Source: Acidobacteriota bacterium
GTDB taxonomy: Bacteria; Acidobacteriota; Blastocatellia; Pyrinomonadales; Pyrinomonadaceae
NCBI GenBank assembly: GCA_019639215.1
Contig: JAHBSH010000006.1
Coordinates: 1-56,153, forward strand
DNA length: 56,153 nt
Direction: 5' to 3'
Below are positions 9,890-18,970 of this stretch, piece by piece. Position numbers and translations under genes: made by a program. Position 1 is the first letter of the stretch, and every line of letters begins with the position of its first letter. Below the pieces are notes generated by a model. That model did no database searches and was not told where the DNA came from. It saw nothing but the letters and a program-made list of their open reading frames with translations.

Positions 9890-10854
9890 TTCATCTGTGT
9901 TGATCTGAACCATTCCGCAAACTTGGGAATTCCCTCTTCTATCTTTGTCACGGGTTTATAGTCCAGCAGTTGTCTCGCTTTTGTGATGTCGGCAAATGTG
10001 ATCGGCACGTCACCGGGCTGCAGTGGCTGGCGGTCAATGACCGCCTTTTCGCCGAGACTCTTTTCCAGCAATTCTATTAGGGTTGAAAGGTCTGTCGTTT
10101 CTGATTCGCCCAGATTAAAGACCTCATGGGTGGACCGGTCATAGCTTATTGATGCTCTGACACCCTGAATGATGTCATCAACATAGGTATAGTCGCGCCG
10201 TGTAGAACCGTCTCCGAAAACCTGTATCGGCTTTCCATCCATTATCAATTTGCTGAATTTATGTATCGCCAGATCGGGACGCTGCCTTGCACCATAGACG
10301 GTAAAAAATCGGAGACAGACCGTGCGTATGTCATACAAATGTGAATATGTATGACACATCAGCTCTCCCGCGGCCTTGGTTGCCGCGTAGGGCGAGATCG
10401 GTTTTTGGATCAGGTCGGTCTCTGCAAAAGGGACGTTGGCGTTTATTCCGTAAACGCTCGAAGATGAGCCAAAAACAAAGTGCTTTACATTGTGGTCACG
10501 GGACAGTTCCAAAAGGTTGAGCGTACCCGTGACATTTGTCTCGTAATAAAGTCTCGGTTCATCAAGCGACGGCCGAACACCTGCTCTGGCCGCGAGATGA
10601 ACTATCACATCGAAGGAACTCTCCGAAAAAACACGCTCAAGTGCATCTACATCGCGGATATCCGCTTCAACAAAACGGCACGCATCCCCGTTACTGCACT
10701 GTTCAAGATTTCTGCGTTTTATATTCGGATCATAGAAGTCATTCAGATCGTCAACGATCGTAATATTCCATGTGCCCTCATCAAGAAGCCTCTCGACAAG
10801 GTGTGATCCTATAAAACCGGCACCGCCGGTAACTAAAATATTTCCGCCCTGCAT
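9874..10854 (-). CDS. NAD-dependent SDR sugar epimerase, UDP-glucuronate 4-epimerase-like
   Basis: A 326-residue extended short-chain dehydrogenase. The nucleotide loop is TGGAGFIGSHLVE (Gly 10, 13 and 16 of G-x2-G-x2-G), with an acidic residue at the end of strand 2 (IVDDLNDFYDP) typical for NAD(H). The catalytic set is the SSSSVYG serine region near residue 131 with Y156 and K160 in YAATK. The RFFTVYGARQRPDLA segment and DDIIQGV are characteristic of the CapI/GalE branch that epimerises UDP-glucuronate to UDP-galacturonate. UDP-glucose 4-epimerase is the main alternative. The gene stands alone between its own terminator and a divergent protease gene, so the glycan it serves cannot be deduced. 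Confidence 0.85.
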   Translation of the reverse strand: MQGGNILVTGGAGFIGSHLVERLLDEGTWNITIVDDLNDFYDPNIKRRNLEQCSNGDACRFVEADIRDVDALERVFSESSFDVIVHLAARAGVRPSLDEPRLYYETNVTGTLNLLELSRDHNVKHFVFGSSSSVYGINANVPFAETDLIQKPISPYAATKAAGELMCHTYSHLYDIRTVCLRFFTVYGARQRPDLAIHKFSKLIMDGKPIQVFGDGSTRRDYTYVDDIIQGVRASISYDRSTHEVFNLGESETTDLSTLIELLEKSLGEKAVIDRQPLQPGDVPITFADITKARQLLDYKPVTKIEEGIPKFAEWFRSTQMKGAAV

Positions 10855-11038
10855 TATGAATTATTAGTTATAAAGACGGCCCGCTATTGGCCGATCTGTC
10901 ACAGACAAAGACCAAGAGTAACATTTTTCTTTAAGTTTTCTTAATGAAAACGCACTTTTTTGTTATTATCGTCTCATTAGGTCTGTTCGGCACCTAATTT
11001 TTAAGAATACATCCACCTAAAAGACGTGAGGTTTTTTT

Positions 11039-12352
11039 ATGCTCCGTAACAGTATTTGCTCTTTGAGCGTCTGCACAATATTGCTTCTCTTGATCGGCTT
11101 TCAGACAGTTCCGGCTCAAAAATTTGACAACATCGAGCGCGGCCGGATGAAAGATATTCTAAAGTCCATAAAAAGAACCATAGAAAAGGAATATTACGAT
11201 CCTACATATAGAGGAATTGACCTGAACGAAAGGTTTAAAAGGGCCGACGAACGGCTCTCTCAAGTAAGTAGTACCGATCAGGCGCTGGGAGTGATCGCTC
11301 AGGTGGTCATTGAATTCAACGATTCTCATCTGCAATTTCTGCCGCCCGCAACGACGATCTTGGTCGAATATGGCTGGCGCGAAAGAATGTTTGGCGATAA
11401 ATGCTTTGTCACGGATGTAAAACCCGGTAGTGACGCTGAAAAAAAAGGGCTAAAAGTGGGCGACCAGATATTGGCGATAGAGAATTTCCCGGTCAACCGA
11501 AGTGAAATGTGGAAAATGTATTACTACTATCACGCTATCAGCAAACGTTCCAAACTTACACTAATGGTCGCGTCGCCGGGAGATACTGAGGCGCGAAAGC
11601 TTGAAATTGAATCCGAGATAAAGCGCCAGCCTGCCAGCGTTGGATTTAATACTTATTTCAGGCTGTACGATGATTTTTACGAAGAAAAGAATTACGAGAA
11701 CCGATATGTGACCGCGGGCGGTATAGTCGTGTGGAAAATGCCGTCATTCAGCGTTTCAACAACTGACATCGACAGGTTGGTCGAAAGACCGAAACAGGCC
11801 GGTTCGGTCATTCTCGACCTTCGCGGTAATGGCGGCGGCGCCGTTGTCGCCCTCGAGCGGCTGGTCAGCCACTTTTTTCCGAACGATCTGAAGATAGCCG
11901 AACTGAAAGGCCGCAGGGCGATGGACCCGATGTTCGCGAAAACACGGGGAGCCGATAATGTCTTTAAGGGAAAGATCGTCGTCCTGATAGACAGCAAATC
12001 TGCGTCCGCCGCTGAGATATTTGCAAGAGTGATCCAGTTAGAGAAACGCGGTGTTGTCATCGGGGATGTTTCTGCAGGAGCTGTGATGCAGTCTAGGCAG
12101 CATAGATTTGAAATGGGCGGTGACAAGGTTGTCCCGTACGGTGTAAGTGTAACGAATGCAGACGTTGTCATGGCCGATGGTAAGAGCCTCGAACATGTGG
12201 GCGTACAGCCTGATGAACTCATACTTCCTTCGCCGGAAGACCTTGCAGCTGGACGCGATCCGGTTATGGTCAGGGCTTTTGAGATTTTGGGTGGAAGTAT
12301 AGATCCGCTTGCGGCAGGCAAGATGTTTCCGTATTACTTCAAGATGAAATGA
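11039..12352 (+). CDS. S41-family carboxy-terminal processing protease, secreted
   Basis: A 437-residue protein with a signal peptide (MLRNSICSLSVCTILLLLIG, cleavage likely after VPAQ). A PDZ-like domain spans about residues 115-185 (VKPGSDAEKKGLKVGDQILA). The tail-specific protease core follows, with the nucleophile region DSKSASAAEIF near residue 320 and the preceding LDLRGNGGG strand near residue 262. Such enzymes cleave C-terminal tails of periplasmic proteins with a Ser/Lys dyad. A lysine follows in the helix after the serine (LEKRG), which matches CtpA-type dyads. It is single in the region and is not linked to a partner such as NlpI. Confidence 0.88.
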   Translation: MLRNSICSLSVCTILLLLIGFQTVPAQKFDNIERGRMKDILKSIKRTIEKEYYDPTYRGIDLNERFKRADERLSQVSSTDQALGVIAQVVIEFNDSHLQFLPPATTILVEYGWRERMFGDKCFVTDVKPGSDAEKKGLKVGDQILAIENFPVNRSEMWKMYYYYHAISKRSKLTLMVASPGDTEARKLEIESEIKRQPASVGFNTYFRLYDDFYEEKNYENRYVTAGGIVVWKMPSFSVSTTDIDRLVERPKQAGSVILDLRGNGGGAVVALERLVSHFFPNDLKIAELKGRRAMDPMFAKTRGADNVFKGKIVVLIDSKSASAAEIFARVIQLEKRGVVIGDVSAGAVMQSRQHRFEMGGDKVVPYGVSVTNADVVMADGKSLEHVGVQPDELILPSPEDLAAGRDPVMVRAFEILGGSIDPLAAGKMFPYYFKMK

Positions 12353-12382
12353 GTCAAAGTCTGAGTCGGATCCTTAGCGCAC

Positions 12383-13255
12383 TCAGTTTATGTACGAGCG
12401 GCGGCGGTGATACATACTCAAGAGTTCCTCGAGAAAGCCCTCATAAGTAAATGATTCCGGATCATATTCAGGCTTCAGTTTATACATTAGCGGGAGAGCA
12501 ACACGCCAGGCCATCCACAAACGCTGACGCTCTGTCAGATCCCAACGGCGGCGTAGAAAACTTTCCACGACCTCGATCTCACTGTGTGTGACAAGTGTCA
12601 GATCCGCCTTGATAGCCGTGATCGGTTGAACTCTGCGAAATGCCGCATCCGAGATGCGATTCGAAAACACCTCTTCAAACTTCGGGGCTTCATCAGATCG
12701 TTCGCGGATCACGACCGTACCGGCAAATATATCGCCCACGCGCTGATCACGGCCGCTCAGAAATATTACGATCAAGCCGATCGAGTAAATAGGAACGACA
12801 AAACCCGGTATTGCATCGAACACGCGGAGAAGGTTTCTGGCAACTGCTTCCCAAAGGGTTATCGGCCTGCCGTCCTCACGAATGACGCGAAGCTTTAGAA
12901 GTCTTTTCCCAGGAGTCTGTCCGTCCCACAACCATTCAAATAGAATAAAGTAACCGGAAAATAGAGCGAACAAAACAACTATGAGAACTGCTATTGCCCA
13001 TTTGGGAGTTTCAGTAGTGAGGTCGGACGCTCCCAGACCAGCGCTATCGCCCGCTCCTGCTCCTACTATCTCCGACGCTATCCAGAACACCGTGAAAATT
13101 GCGGTGTATTGGATCGCGTGATCAATAGCCACGGCAAGGAATCTGTTGCCTATTGAAGCGAGGGAAAAAGCCAGAGGAACGCGTTCGGGCGTTTCAATGA
13201 CCAAGGTTTCCTCGGCGGCAAAAATACCTTCGTGATGAACGGTTTGCGGCATCAA
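12383..13255 (-). CDS. RDD family membrane protein
   Basis: A 290-residue integral membrane protein. The family-naming pattern is seen as R-F-L-A-V-A-I-D near residue 40, then membrane helices at about 45-65, 83-108 and 150-172. The loop WDGQTPGKRLLKLRVIREDGRP between helices 2 and 3 is very typical. The C-terminal 100 residues are soluble (RQRLWMAWRVALPLMYKLKPEYDPESF) and are an extension beyond the usual RDD length. RDD proteins are of unknown function, some implicated in cation/proton exchange. In Acidobacteriota they are often found near DUF58 and SpoIIM genes; here those are about 40 kb away. It is divergent from ribH. Confidence 0.85.
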   Translation of the reverse strand: MMPQTVHHEGIFAAEETLVIETPERVPLAFSLASIGNRFLAVAIDHAIQYTAIFTVFWIASEIVGAGAGDSAGLGASDLTTETPKWAIAVLIVVLFALFSGYFILFEWLWDGQTPGKRLLKLRVIREDGRPITLWEAVARNLLRVFDAIPGFVVPIYSIGLIVIFLSGRDQRVGDIFAGTVVIRERSDEAPKFEEVFSNRISDAAFRRVQPITAIKADLTLVTHSEIEVVESFLRRRWDLTERQRLWMAWRVALPLMYKLKPEYDPESFTYEGFLEELLSMYHRRRSYIN

Positions 13256-13366
13256 GGTATTATTTCGCTGACCGCCAATTTTTGCAATGTGGCTTTTTTG
13301 CTTGTCATTTGCTTTTGCCGTTAACTATACTTGGATTTGGCATCTTTGCCATTAGGAGATATTTTG

Positions 13367-13882
13367 TTGCAGCCAAAAGTCCATCGCGGTCAGGTAAATG
13401 CCAAAGGCAGCCGTTTTGCCGTCGTCGTTAGTCGTTGGAATGACTTTCTGACGTCAAAACTAAGTGAAGGTGCTATCTCGGCGCTTGAAACTCATGGGGT
13501 CGACGAAACCGATGTCGAGGTTTTCATGGTTCCTGGAGCTTTTGAATTGCCGCTTACGTCGCTGAAACTGGCAAATTCGGGGAACTTTGACGCGGTCATC
13601 GCTCTCGGCGTGGTCATTCGCGGAGAAACGCCGCATTTTGACTATGTCGCAGGTGAGGCGGCAAAGGGCATCGCACAAGCGGGCATGACAACCGGAATTC
13701 CGGTGATCTTTGGTGTGGTGACAACCGATACGCTCGAACAGGCCATCAATCGCTGCGGCGGAAAGGCAGGCAATAAAGGATACGAGGCTGCGGTCTCTGC
13801 GATCGAGGTCGTCAATCTTCATCGCGAGATAGAGAACAGCCGCAAAAACAGCAACGATAAGGCTTTACATAATGTCGTTTGA
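13367..13882 (+). CDS. ribH: 6,7-dimethyl-8-ribityllumazine synthase
   Basis: A 171-residue enzyme of riboflavin biosynthesis that condenses the ribityl-aminouracil intermediate with dihydroxybutanone phosphate. Landmarks are the SRWNDFLT substrate loop, VPGAFELPL, and ALGVVIRGETPHFDYV, in which the histidine is the catalytic base. The C-terminal GGKAGNKGYEAA block binds phosphate at the subunit interface. The start is uncertain: I use TTG 13367, 8 nt behind AGGAG; TTG 13364 or 13331 are alternatives. It overlaps nusB by 11 nt, the classic ribH-nusB arrangement. Confidence 0.92.
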   Translation: MQPKVHRGQVNAKGSRFAVVVSRWNDFLTSKLSEGAISALETHGVDETDVEVFMVPGAFELPLTSLKLANSGNFDAVIALGVVIRGETPHFDYVAGEAAKGIAQAGMTTGIPVIFGVVTTDTLEQAINRCGGKAGNKGYEAAVSAIEVVNLHREIENSRKNSNDKALHNVV

Positions 13883-14369
13883 AAAATCAGGTAAAGGTTC
13901 GGGCACACGAAGAAAAGCCCGTGAATGCGCTCTGCAAATGCTCTTTGCGGCGGACGTGGAGAAAAGCGGCCAGGCTTCGCTGACCGAGGACTATTGGAAT
14001 GAACTCGGTGATGAAGAGCTCGACGAAAAGTCACGCAAATTTGCGAACGACCTTGTCCTGGGCACGCTGAAGAATCTGTCGGTGATAGACGACCGCATTC
14101 GTACCAGAGCGGAACATTGGCGAATAGAGCGAATGGCCATCGTGGACAGAAATGTCCTACGCCTTTCCGTTTACGAATTTTTGTTCGAGGATACTCCTTC
14201 GACCGTCGTCATAAATGAAGCCCTGGAAATTACCCGCCGCTTCTCTACTTTTGAGGCAACACAGTTTATAAACGGCATACTGGACGCCATAAAGCTGGAT
14301 CTTGAGGCTACAGGCGAACCTACGCCGCCGGAAGAAACAGGCCGGTCACATGCGTCGTCAAATTCCTAG
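13872..14369 (+). CDS. nusB: Transcription antitermination factor NusB
   Basis: A 165-residue all-helical RNA-binding protein. The N-terminal GTRRKARECALQMLFAADV arginine-rich helix contacts boxA RNA. The middle segment (RIERMAIVDRNVLRLSVYE) and the C-terminal TPSTVVINEALEITRRFST block complete the family pattern, followed by FINGILD. NusB with NusE (S10) aids antitermination at rRNA operons. A 30-residue polar tail after residue 140 (TGEPTPPEETGRSHASS) is longer than in most homologues, because its coding sequence overlaps the start of the next gene. It is translationally coupled to ribH. Confidence 0.95.
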   Translation: MSFEKSGKGSGTRRKARECALQMLFAADVEKSGQASLTEDYWNELGDEELDEKSRKFANDLVLGTLKNLSVIDDRIRTRAEHWRIERMAIVDRNVLRLSVYEFLFEDTPSTVVINEALEITRRFSTFEATQFINGILDAIKLDLEATGEPTPPEETGRSHASSNS

Positions 14370-15027
14370 ATCATCAAACATCGATCTGTTCCCTTTCAAG
14401 TTTCGCCCGGCACTATTGCCGTATCTTTACCTTTTTACGGGCTTGTTTGCCTTTGGCGTAATTTGCCTGTGTTTCACAGCACGGGCGGCGGCTCAAACGC
14501 CCGTATTTCCTGACAAGATACACGGCTATAAGGTTCATCGCGAAACCATCTCCGTAAATACCGGAAACGATCCGAAAAGTAACAGAGGCGAAGAAGCTTT
14601 CATCAAGGTATCGCCTCCGCAACTTAAAAATGTTGCCTTATCGGGCATTACGTTCGAACTTTCAGCTGAGGTCCTCTCTCCACGACAAAGTGCGAAGATC
14701 GATTTTTTGACCTTCAATGACATGTTTGTAAATGGGGTTGGGGTAAAGATCGAAGATTATCGATATCCTTTCTCGATCACAAAGAACGAACCTGCTAATC
14801 TGCCAAACCCGGCATCGATCATGCTCTCATCGACTGGAATACTCCATGCAGCGTGGAAAGAGATGAGCGATTCTCAGGAAAAATGGCAAGTGAAGGGCCG
14901 TGTTTTTGTGTTCGGCAAATTTCGAAAATGGGGCTTTTATCATAAGCGCGTGATACCGGTTGATATCGACCTGATGATAGAAAATCCTCTTATTCAAAAG
15001 GCAAGATCTGAAACTCAGCCTCAATGA
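14350..15027 (+). CDS. Secreted hypothetical protein, possibly LEA14-like
   Basis: A 225-residue protein starting inside nusB (20-nt overlap). The N-terminus is basic then hydrophobic (about residues 20-45, LLPYLYLFTGLFAFGVICLC), with AAAQTP as a probable cleavage site or a single membrane anchor. The rest is a beta-rich domain: LKNVALSGITFELSAEVLSP, then IDFLTFNDMFVNGVGVKIED and KGRVFVFGKFRKWGF. The alternating hydrophobic pattern resembles the WHy/LEA_2 desiccation-related fold, but the match is weak and not decisive. Its tight overlap with nusB suggests co-transcription without implying shared function. ATG 14350 was chosen over an upstream in-frame start at 14302 that would lie deeper in nusB. 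Confidence 0.7.
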   Translation: MRRQIPRSSNIDLFPFKFRPALLPYLYLFTGLFAFGVICLCFTARAAAQTPVFPDKIHGYKVHRETISVNTGNDPKSNRGEEAFIKVSPPQLKNVALSGITFELSAEVLSPRQSAKIDFLTFNDMFVNGVGVKIEDYRYPFSITKNEPANLPNPASIMLSSTGILHAAWKEMSDSQEKWQVKGRVFVFGKFRKWGFYHKRVIPVDIDLMIENPLIQKARSETQPQ

Positions 15028-15112
15028 ACCGCCTGCCTTATCTTTTCCGCCAGTTTACGGTAAAATACCAATCACAAGCATATATATGCGAACGAGGTTA
15101 TAAACATCAGAC

Positions 15113-18100
15113 GTGAGCGACACCACCAAAAATCTATCGGATTTCATTGAAGAACAGTTTGGCGCCAACGCCAGTTACGTTGAAGGGCTTTTAGCCCGCT
15201 ATCAGGCCGACCAGAACTCGGTCGATGAAGCTTGGCGAACTTATTTTGCGGAAGCGATCGCGGAAAGGTCAGGCGGCCAAGCAAGCGCACCGGCTCCCGC
15301 ACAGCAGAAAAAGATCGAACAGGCTCCTAAAACAGAAGCTGTCAAAACCGAACAGCCATCGACATCTGTTCCGGCAGGCTCCGAGGCAAAACCGATTATC
15401 GGAGCCTCAAAAAAGATCGTCGAGAACATGGAATTGAGCCTTACCGTTCCGACAGCCACCAGCGTCAGAAACATTCCGGTAAAGGTTCTGGAAGAAAATC
15501 GCAGGATCATCAACGAACACCTGCAGGCAGTTGGCCGAGGAAAGGTCTCATTCACACATCTTATCGCCTGGGCTTTGATAAAGGCTGTAAAGGAATATCC
15601 GCAGATGAACAACAGCTTTGGTGTTGTTGACGGAACTCCTTCGCGTGTCATTTCATCGGCGGTCAATCTCGGCATTGCCATCGACATCGAAAAGCGGGAC
15701 GGTTCGCGTAACCTTCTCGTGCCGAATATCAAAGGCACCGAATCAATGAATTTTGCCGAATTCTTTTCGGCATATAACGACACCGTCAAAAAGGCGCGTG
15801 ACGGCAAACTGGAGATCGCCGATTTTCAGGGTACGACGATTTCGCTGACAAATCCGGGAACTATCGGAACCGTAGCGTCAAACCCGCGTCTGATGGCAGG
15901 CCAGAGTGTTATCATCGCCACCGGAGCGATAGAGTATCCGGCAGAATATCAGTCAATGGCTCCGGCCACGCTGTCACAGCTTGGCATTAGCAAGACGGTT
16001 ACAGTAACCAGCACATACGACCATCGCGTTATTCAGGGAGCGGAAAGCGGGTTGTTTTTGGCAAGGGTTCATCAACTGCTTGTTGGCGAACACAATTTCT
16101 ACGATGACATCTTTGGTGATCTGGAGATCAAATATCCGCCGCTTCGCGGTGCACAGGATCAGAACTCCAGTGTTTTCGGCCCTGACAACGTAGCGGAACA
16201 CATAGAAAAACAGGCAAACGTACTGCAGCTTATCAACGCATACCGTTCGCTTGGGCATTTGCTGGCAAATATCGATCCGCTCAATATGACGCCGCATCAT
16301 GCGGAAGAGCTTGAACTTGAGAATTTTGGCCTGACCATCTGGGATCTTGACCGTGAGTTCATCACAGGCGGACTTCACGGTGAAAAGACCGCAACGCTCC
16401 GCCGCATTCTGGAAATACTCCGCAAGGCATACTGCGGCAAGGTCGGTATTGAATACAGACACATAAAGAGCCGCCGTGAAAAAGATTGGATCAGACAAAA
16501 GATCAGAGAACATTTTGTTGACACGGCGCCTCTTGATGCAAACATCAAGAAGGAACTGCTTGAAAAGCTGATAGAAGCAGAACAGTTCGAACAGTTTCTC
16601 CACAAGAAATATCTCGGTCAAAAGCGCTTTTCGCTTGAGGGCTGCGAAACGGTCATCCCGATGCTTGACCAGCTTGTAGAAACATCTTCGGAACGCGGTG
16701 TGGACGAGATATTCATGGGCATGGCACATCGCGGCCGTCTGAACGTTCTCTCCAACATTGTGGGCGACGCATCCACCGGCGATATGGCGGAACGCATCTT
16801 CACGATATTTGAAGGAAGCTCGCATCCGAGCTTTCCTGCGGACGAAGGCGACGTGAAATATCATCAGGGAGCTGTCGGCAAACGCACGACGCGCGTCGGC
16901 AAGGATATACGCATCGAACTTGCCTGTAACCCTTCTCACCTCGAGTTTGTTAACCCGGTGGTCGAAGGAATGTCGCGTGCCAGACAGGATCAGCTGCTCG
17001 AAGGCGATGAAGCAGATGCCTCACGCCGAGATGCGGTTCATGACCGCATACTGCCTGTGTTGCTTCACGGCGATGCCGCATTTGCCGGTCAGGGCATCGT
17101 TATGGAAACGCTCCAGCTTGCCAGCCTTCGCGGATATCGCACCGGCGGAACGATCCACATAGTCATCAATAACCAGATAGGATTTACGACCTCGCCCGAA
17201 GCAGGGCGAAGTTCGATCTATTCGACCGACGCCGCACAGATAACCCAGATACCGATCTTTCACATAAACGGCGACGACCCGGAAGCCGCTTATCGTGTAA
17301 TACAGATCGCTCTTGCTTACAGACAGGAATTTAACAAGGACGTAGTTATGGACCTTGTCGGGTTCAGGCGTCTGGGCCATAACGAAGGAGACGAACCGAG
17401 CTACACGCAACCGCTGATGTATGCCCGCGTAAAGGCTCATCCGGGCGTTCGCGACATATATGCCCGCCAGCTTATCCGCGAGGGCGTCATCACCGAAGAA
17501 GACCTCAGCCAGATGACCGGAAAGGTCGTCGATAAATACGAGGGCATTCTGGAAAGAGCAAAGAGCATTGCATCAGGAAAGACAAAACGCACGGAAATGC
17601 CCGCACCAACAGTTGACGAAGACGGTTCGGCAGTATTGGAAACCGGAGTTCCGGCAGAAACACTCAAGACTATCGCTGAAGACATAACGCTCATTCCTGA
17701 GGATTTCAGCATCAATCCCAAAATGGTCGGACAACTCGGACGACGTGCCAAAATGGGCACGGGAGAAGTTCCGATGGATTGGGGCTTTGCCGAGGCAATG
17801 GCTTTTGGCTCATTGGTAAAGGACGGCATCCGCGTCCGCCTCAGCGGTCAGGATTCCGGCCGGGGAACATTCTCACAGCGTCACGCAATGATGTATGACA
17901 CCAAGACCGGCACGATATGGTCACCGCTCGGAGACATCCGCACGGAGGCTGATCCGCTTGCTCGGTTCCAGGTTTTTGACAGTTCCCTTTCCGAGAATGC
18001 CGTTCTGGGATTTGAATACGGCTATTCATTGAAGGCTCCGGATTTCCTTGTAATGTGGGAAGCTCAGTTCGGCGATTTTTCTAATGGTGCTCAGGTCATT

Positions 18101-18877
18101 ATTGATCAGTATATTTCCGCATCAGAGGATAAATGGAAAGAAAGATGCCGCCTAGTTATGCTGCTTCCGCACGGTTTTGAGGGCCAGGGGCCGGAACATT
18201 CTTCGGCAAGGCTGGAACGCTATCTTCAGCTGTGTGCTGAGAATAATATGCAGGTCTGCAACCCGACGACGCCGGCACAGTATTTTCATATGCTGCGGCG
18301 GCAGGTGCTCCAGAGTGCGGTTCGTCCGCTGATAGTGATGACGCCAAAGAGCCTTCTCAGGCTTCCGGCGGCATCTTCGTCCGTCGAGGAACTTGTCAGC
18401 GGAGGATTTAAGCCCGTCATTGACGATGCCGCTATCGAGGACCGATCAAAGGTCAAGCGGATCGTTCTGTGTTCAGGCAAGGTCTTTTATGATCTCGAGG
18501 TCGCTCGTGCAGATGCGAATGACGGCAAGGTTGCCATCGTCCGTCTTGAACAGTTCTATCCTTTCCCTGGCGAAAGGCTCAAAGAAATAATTGCATCTTA
18601 TCCGAATGCAAAACAGCTGTTCTGGGCACAGGAAGAACCAAAGAACATGGGCGGATGGTCATTCGTTGAACCACGTCTTGATGAGATAAAGCCTGACGGC
18701 GTGGAATTGAGGTATATCGGACGCGTTCCGTCTGCCTCTCCGGCAACCGGTTCTTACGCGATCCATGAATTGGAGCAAAAGGACATTATAGACCGCTCGT
18801 TGATAGCCGATTCCGACGAAATATCGGCGGCAAGCGAGCCAGAGGTCTCAGAAAAGCTTGCTCCGGCAACAGCATAG
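15113..18877 (+). CDS. kgd: Multifunctional 2-oxoglutarate metabolism enzyme (E1o with fused E2-like domain)
   Basis: A 1254-residue protein with Mycobacterium Kgd-type architecture. Residues 1-48 form the short E1 N-terminal helix that binds partner subunits. A low-complexity Ala/Lys/Pro linker follows (about 50-105). Residues 110-345 form an acyltransferase domain with no lipoyl domain, ending in the active-site block TSTYDHRVIQGAESG. Residues 365-1235 are a full thiamine-diphosphate E1 with GMAHRGRLNVL, GDAAFAGQGIV, INNQIGFTTSP and RRLGHNEGDEPSYTQP. Known relatives decarboxylate 2-oxoglutarate and feed succinyl-CoA, succinate semialdehyde or 2-hydroxy-3-oxoadipate. The start codon is GTG. 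No sucB or lpd lies nearby, so the lipoyl protein and E3 must come from elsewhere. Confidence 0.95.
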   Translation: MSDTTKNLSDFIEEQFGANASYVEGLLARYQADQNSVDEAWRTYFAEAIAERSGGQASAPAPAQQKKIEQAPKTEAVKTEQPSTSVPAGSEAKPIIGASKKIVENMELSLTVPTATSVRNIPVKVLEENRRIINEHLQAVGRGKVSFTHLIAWALIKAVKEYPQMNNSFGVVDGTPSRVISSAVNLGIAIDIEKRDGSRNLLVPNIKGTESMNFAEFFSAYNDTVKKARDGKLEIADFQGTTISLTNPGTIGTVASNPRLMAGQSVIIATGAIEYPAEYQSMAPATLSQLGISKTVTVTSTYDHRVIQGAESGLFLARVHQLLVGEHNFYDDIFGDLEIKYPPLRGAQDQNSSVFGPDNVAEHIEKQANVLQLINAYRSLGHLLANIDPLNMTPHHAEELELENFGLTIWDLDREFITGGLHGEKTATLRRILEILRKAYCGKVGIEYRHIKSRREKDWIRQKIREHFVDTAPLDANIKKELLEKLIEAEQFEQFLHKKYLGQKRFSLEGCETVIPMLDQLVETSSERGVDEIFMGMAHRGRLNVLSNIVGDASTGDMAERIFTIFEGSSHPSFPADEGDVKYHQGAVGKRTTRVGKDIRIELACNPSHLEFVNPVVEGMSRARQDQLLEGDEADASRRDAVHDRILPVLLHGDAAFAGQGIVMETLQLASLRGYRTGGTIHIVINNQIGFTTSPEAGRSSIYSTDAAQITQIPIFHINGDDPEAAYRVIQIALAYRQEFNKDVVMDLVGFRRLGHNEGDEPSYTQPLMYARVKAHPGVRDIYARQLIREGVITEEDLSQMTGKVVDKYEGILERAKSIASGKTKRTEMPAPTVDEDGSAVLETGVPAETLKTIAEDITLIPEDFSINPKMVGQLGRRAKMGTGEVPMDWGFAEAMAFGSLVKDGIRVRLSGQDSGRGTFSQRHAMMYDTKTGTIWSPLGDIRTEADPLARFQVFDSSLSENAVLGFEYGYSLKAPDFLVMWEAQFGDFSNGAQVIIDQYISASEDKWKERCRLVMLLPHGFEGQGPEHSSARLERYLQLCAENNMQVCNPTTPAQYFHMLRRQVLQSAVRPLIVMTPKSLLRLPAASSSVEELVSGGFKPVIDDAAIEDRSKVKRIVLCSGKVFYDLEVARADANDGKVAIVRLEQFYPFPGERLKEIIASYPNAKQLFWAQEEPKNMGGWSFVEPRLDEIKPDGVELRYIGRVPSASPATGSYAIHELEQKDIIDRSLIADSDEISAASEPEVSEKLAPATA

Positions 18878-18901
18878 GCTTCAAATAAACTTCTCTGAAT
18901 G

Positions 18902-18935
18902 GCGGGGATAGATCATTATCTTTTCCCGCTTTTTT
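18902..18935 (+). terminator. Terminator of kgd
   Basis: A GCGGG ... CCCGC hairpin, with ATA/TAT pairing possible further up the stem, is followed by six T (18930-18935), 25 nt behind the kgd stop. Confidence 0.65.
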
Positions 18936-18970
18936 GGACGGCACTGACCGCCAAAAAATTCATCTAACTG

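Noticed and set aside
15974..16939. 321-codon minus-strand open frame inside kgd
   Set aside because: Fully antisense to conserved E1/E2 domain codons; product looks random and has no start context.
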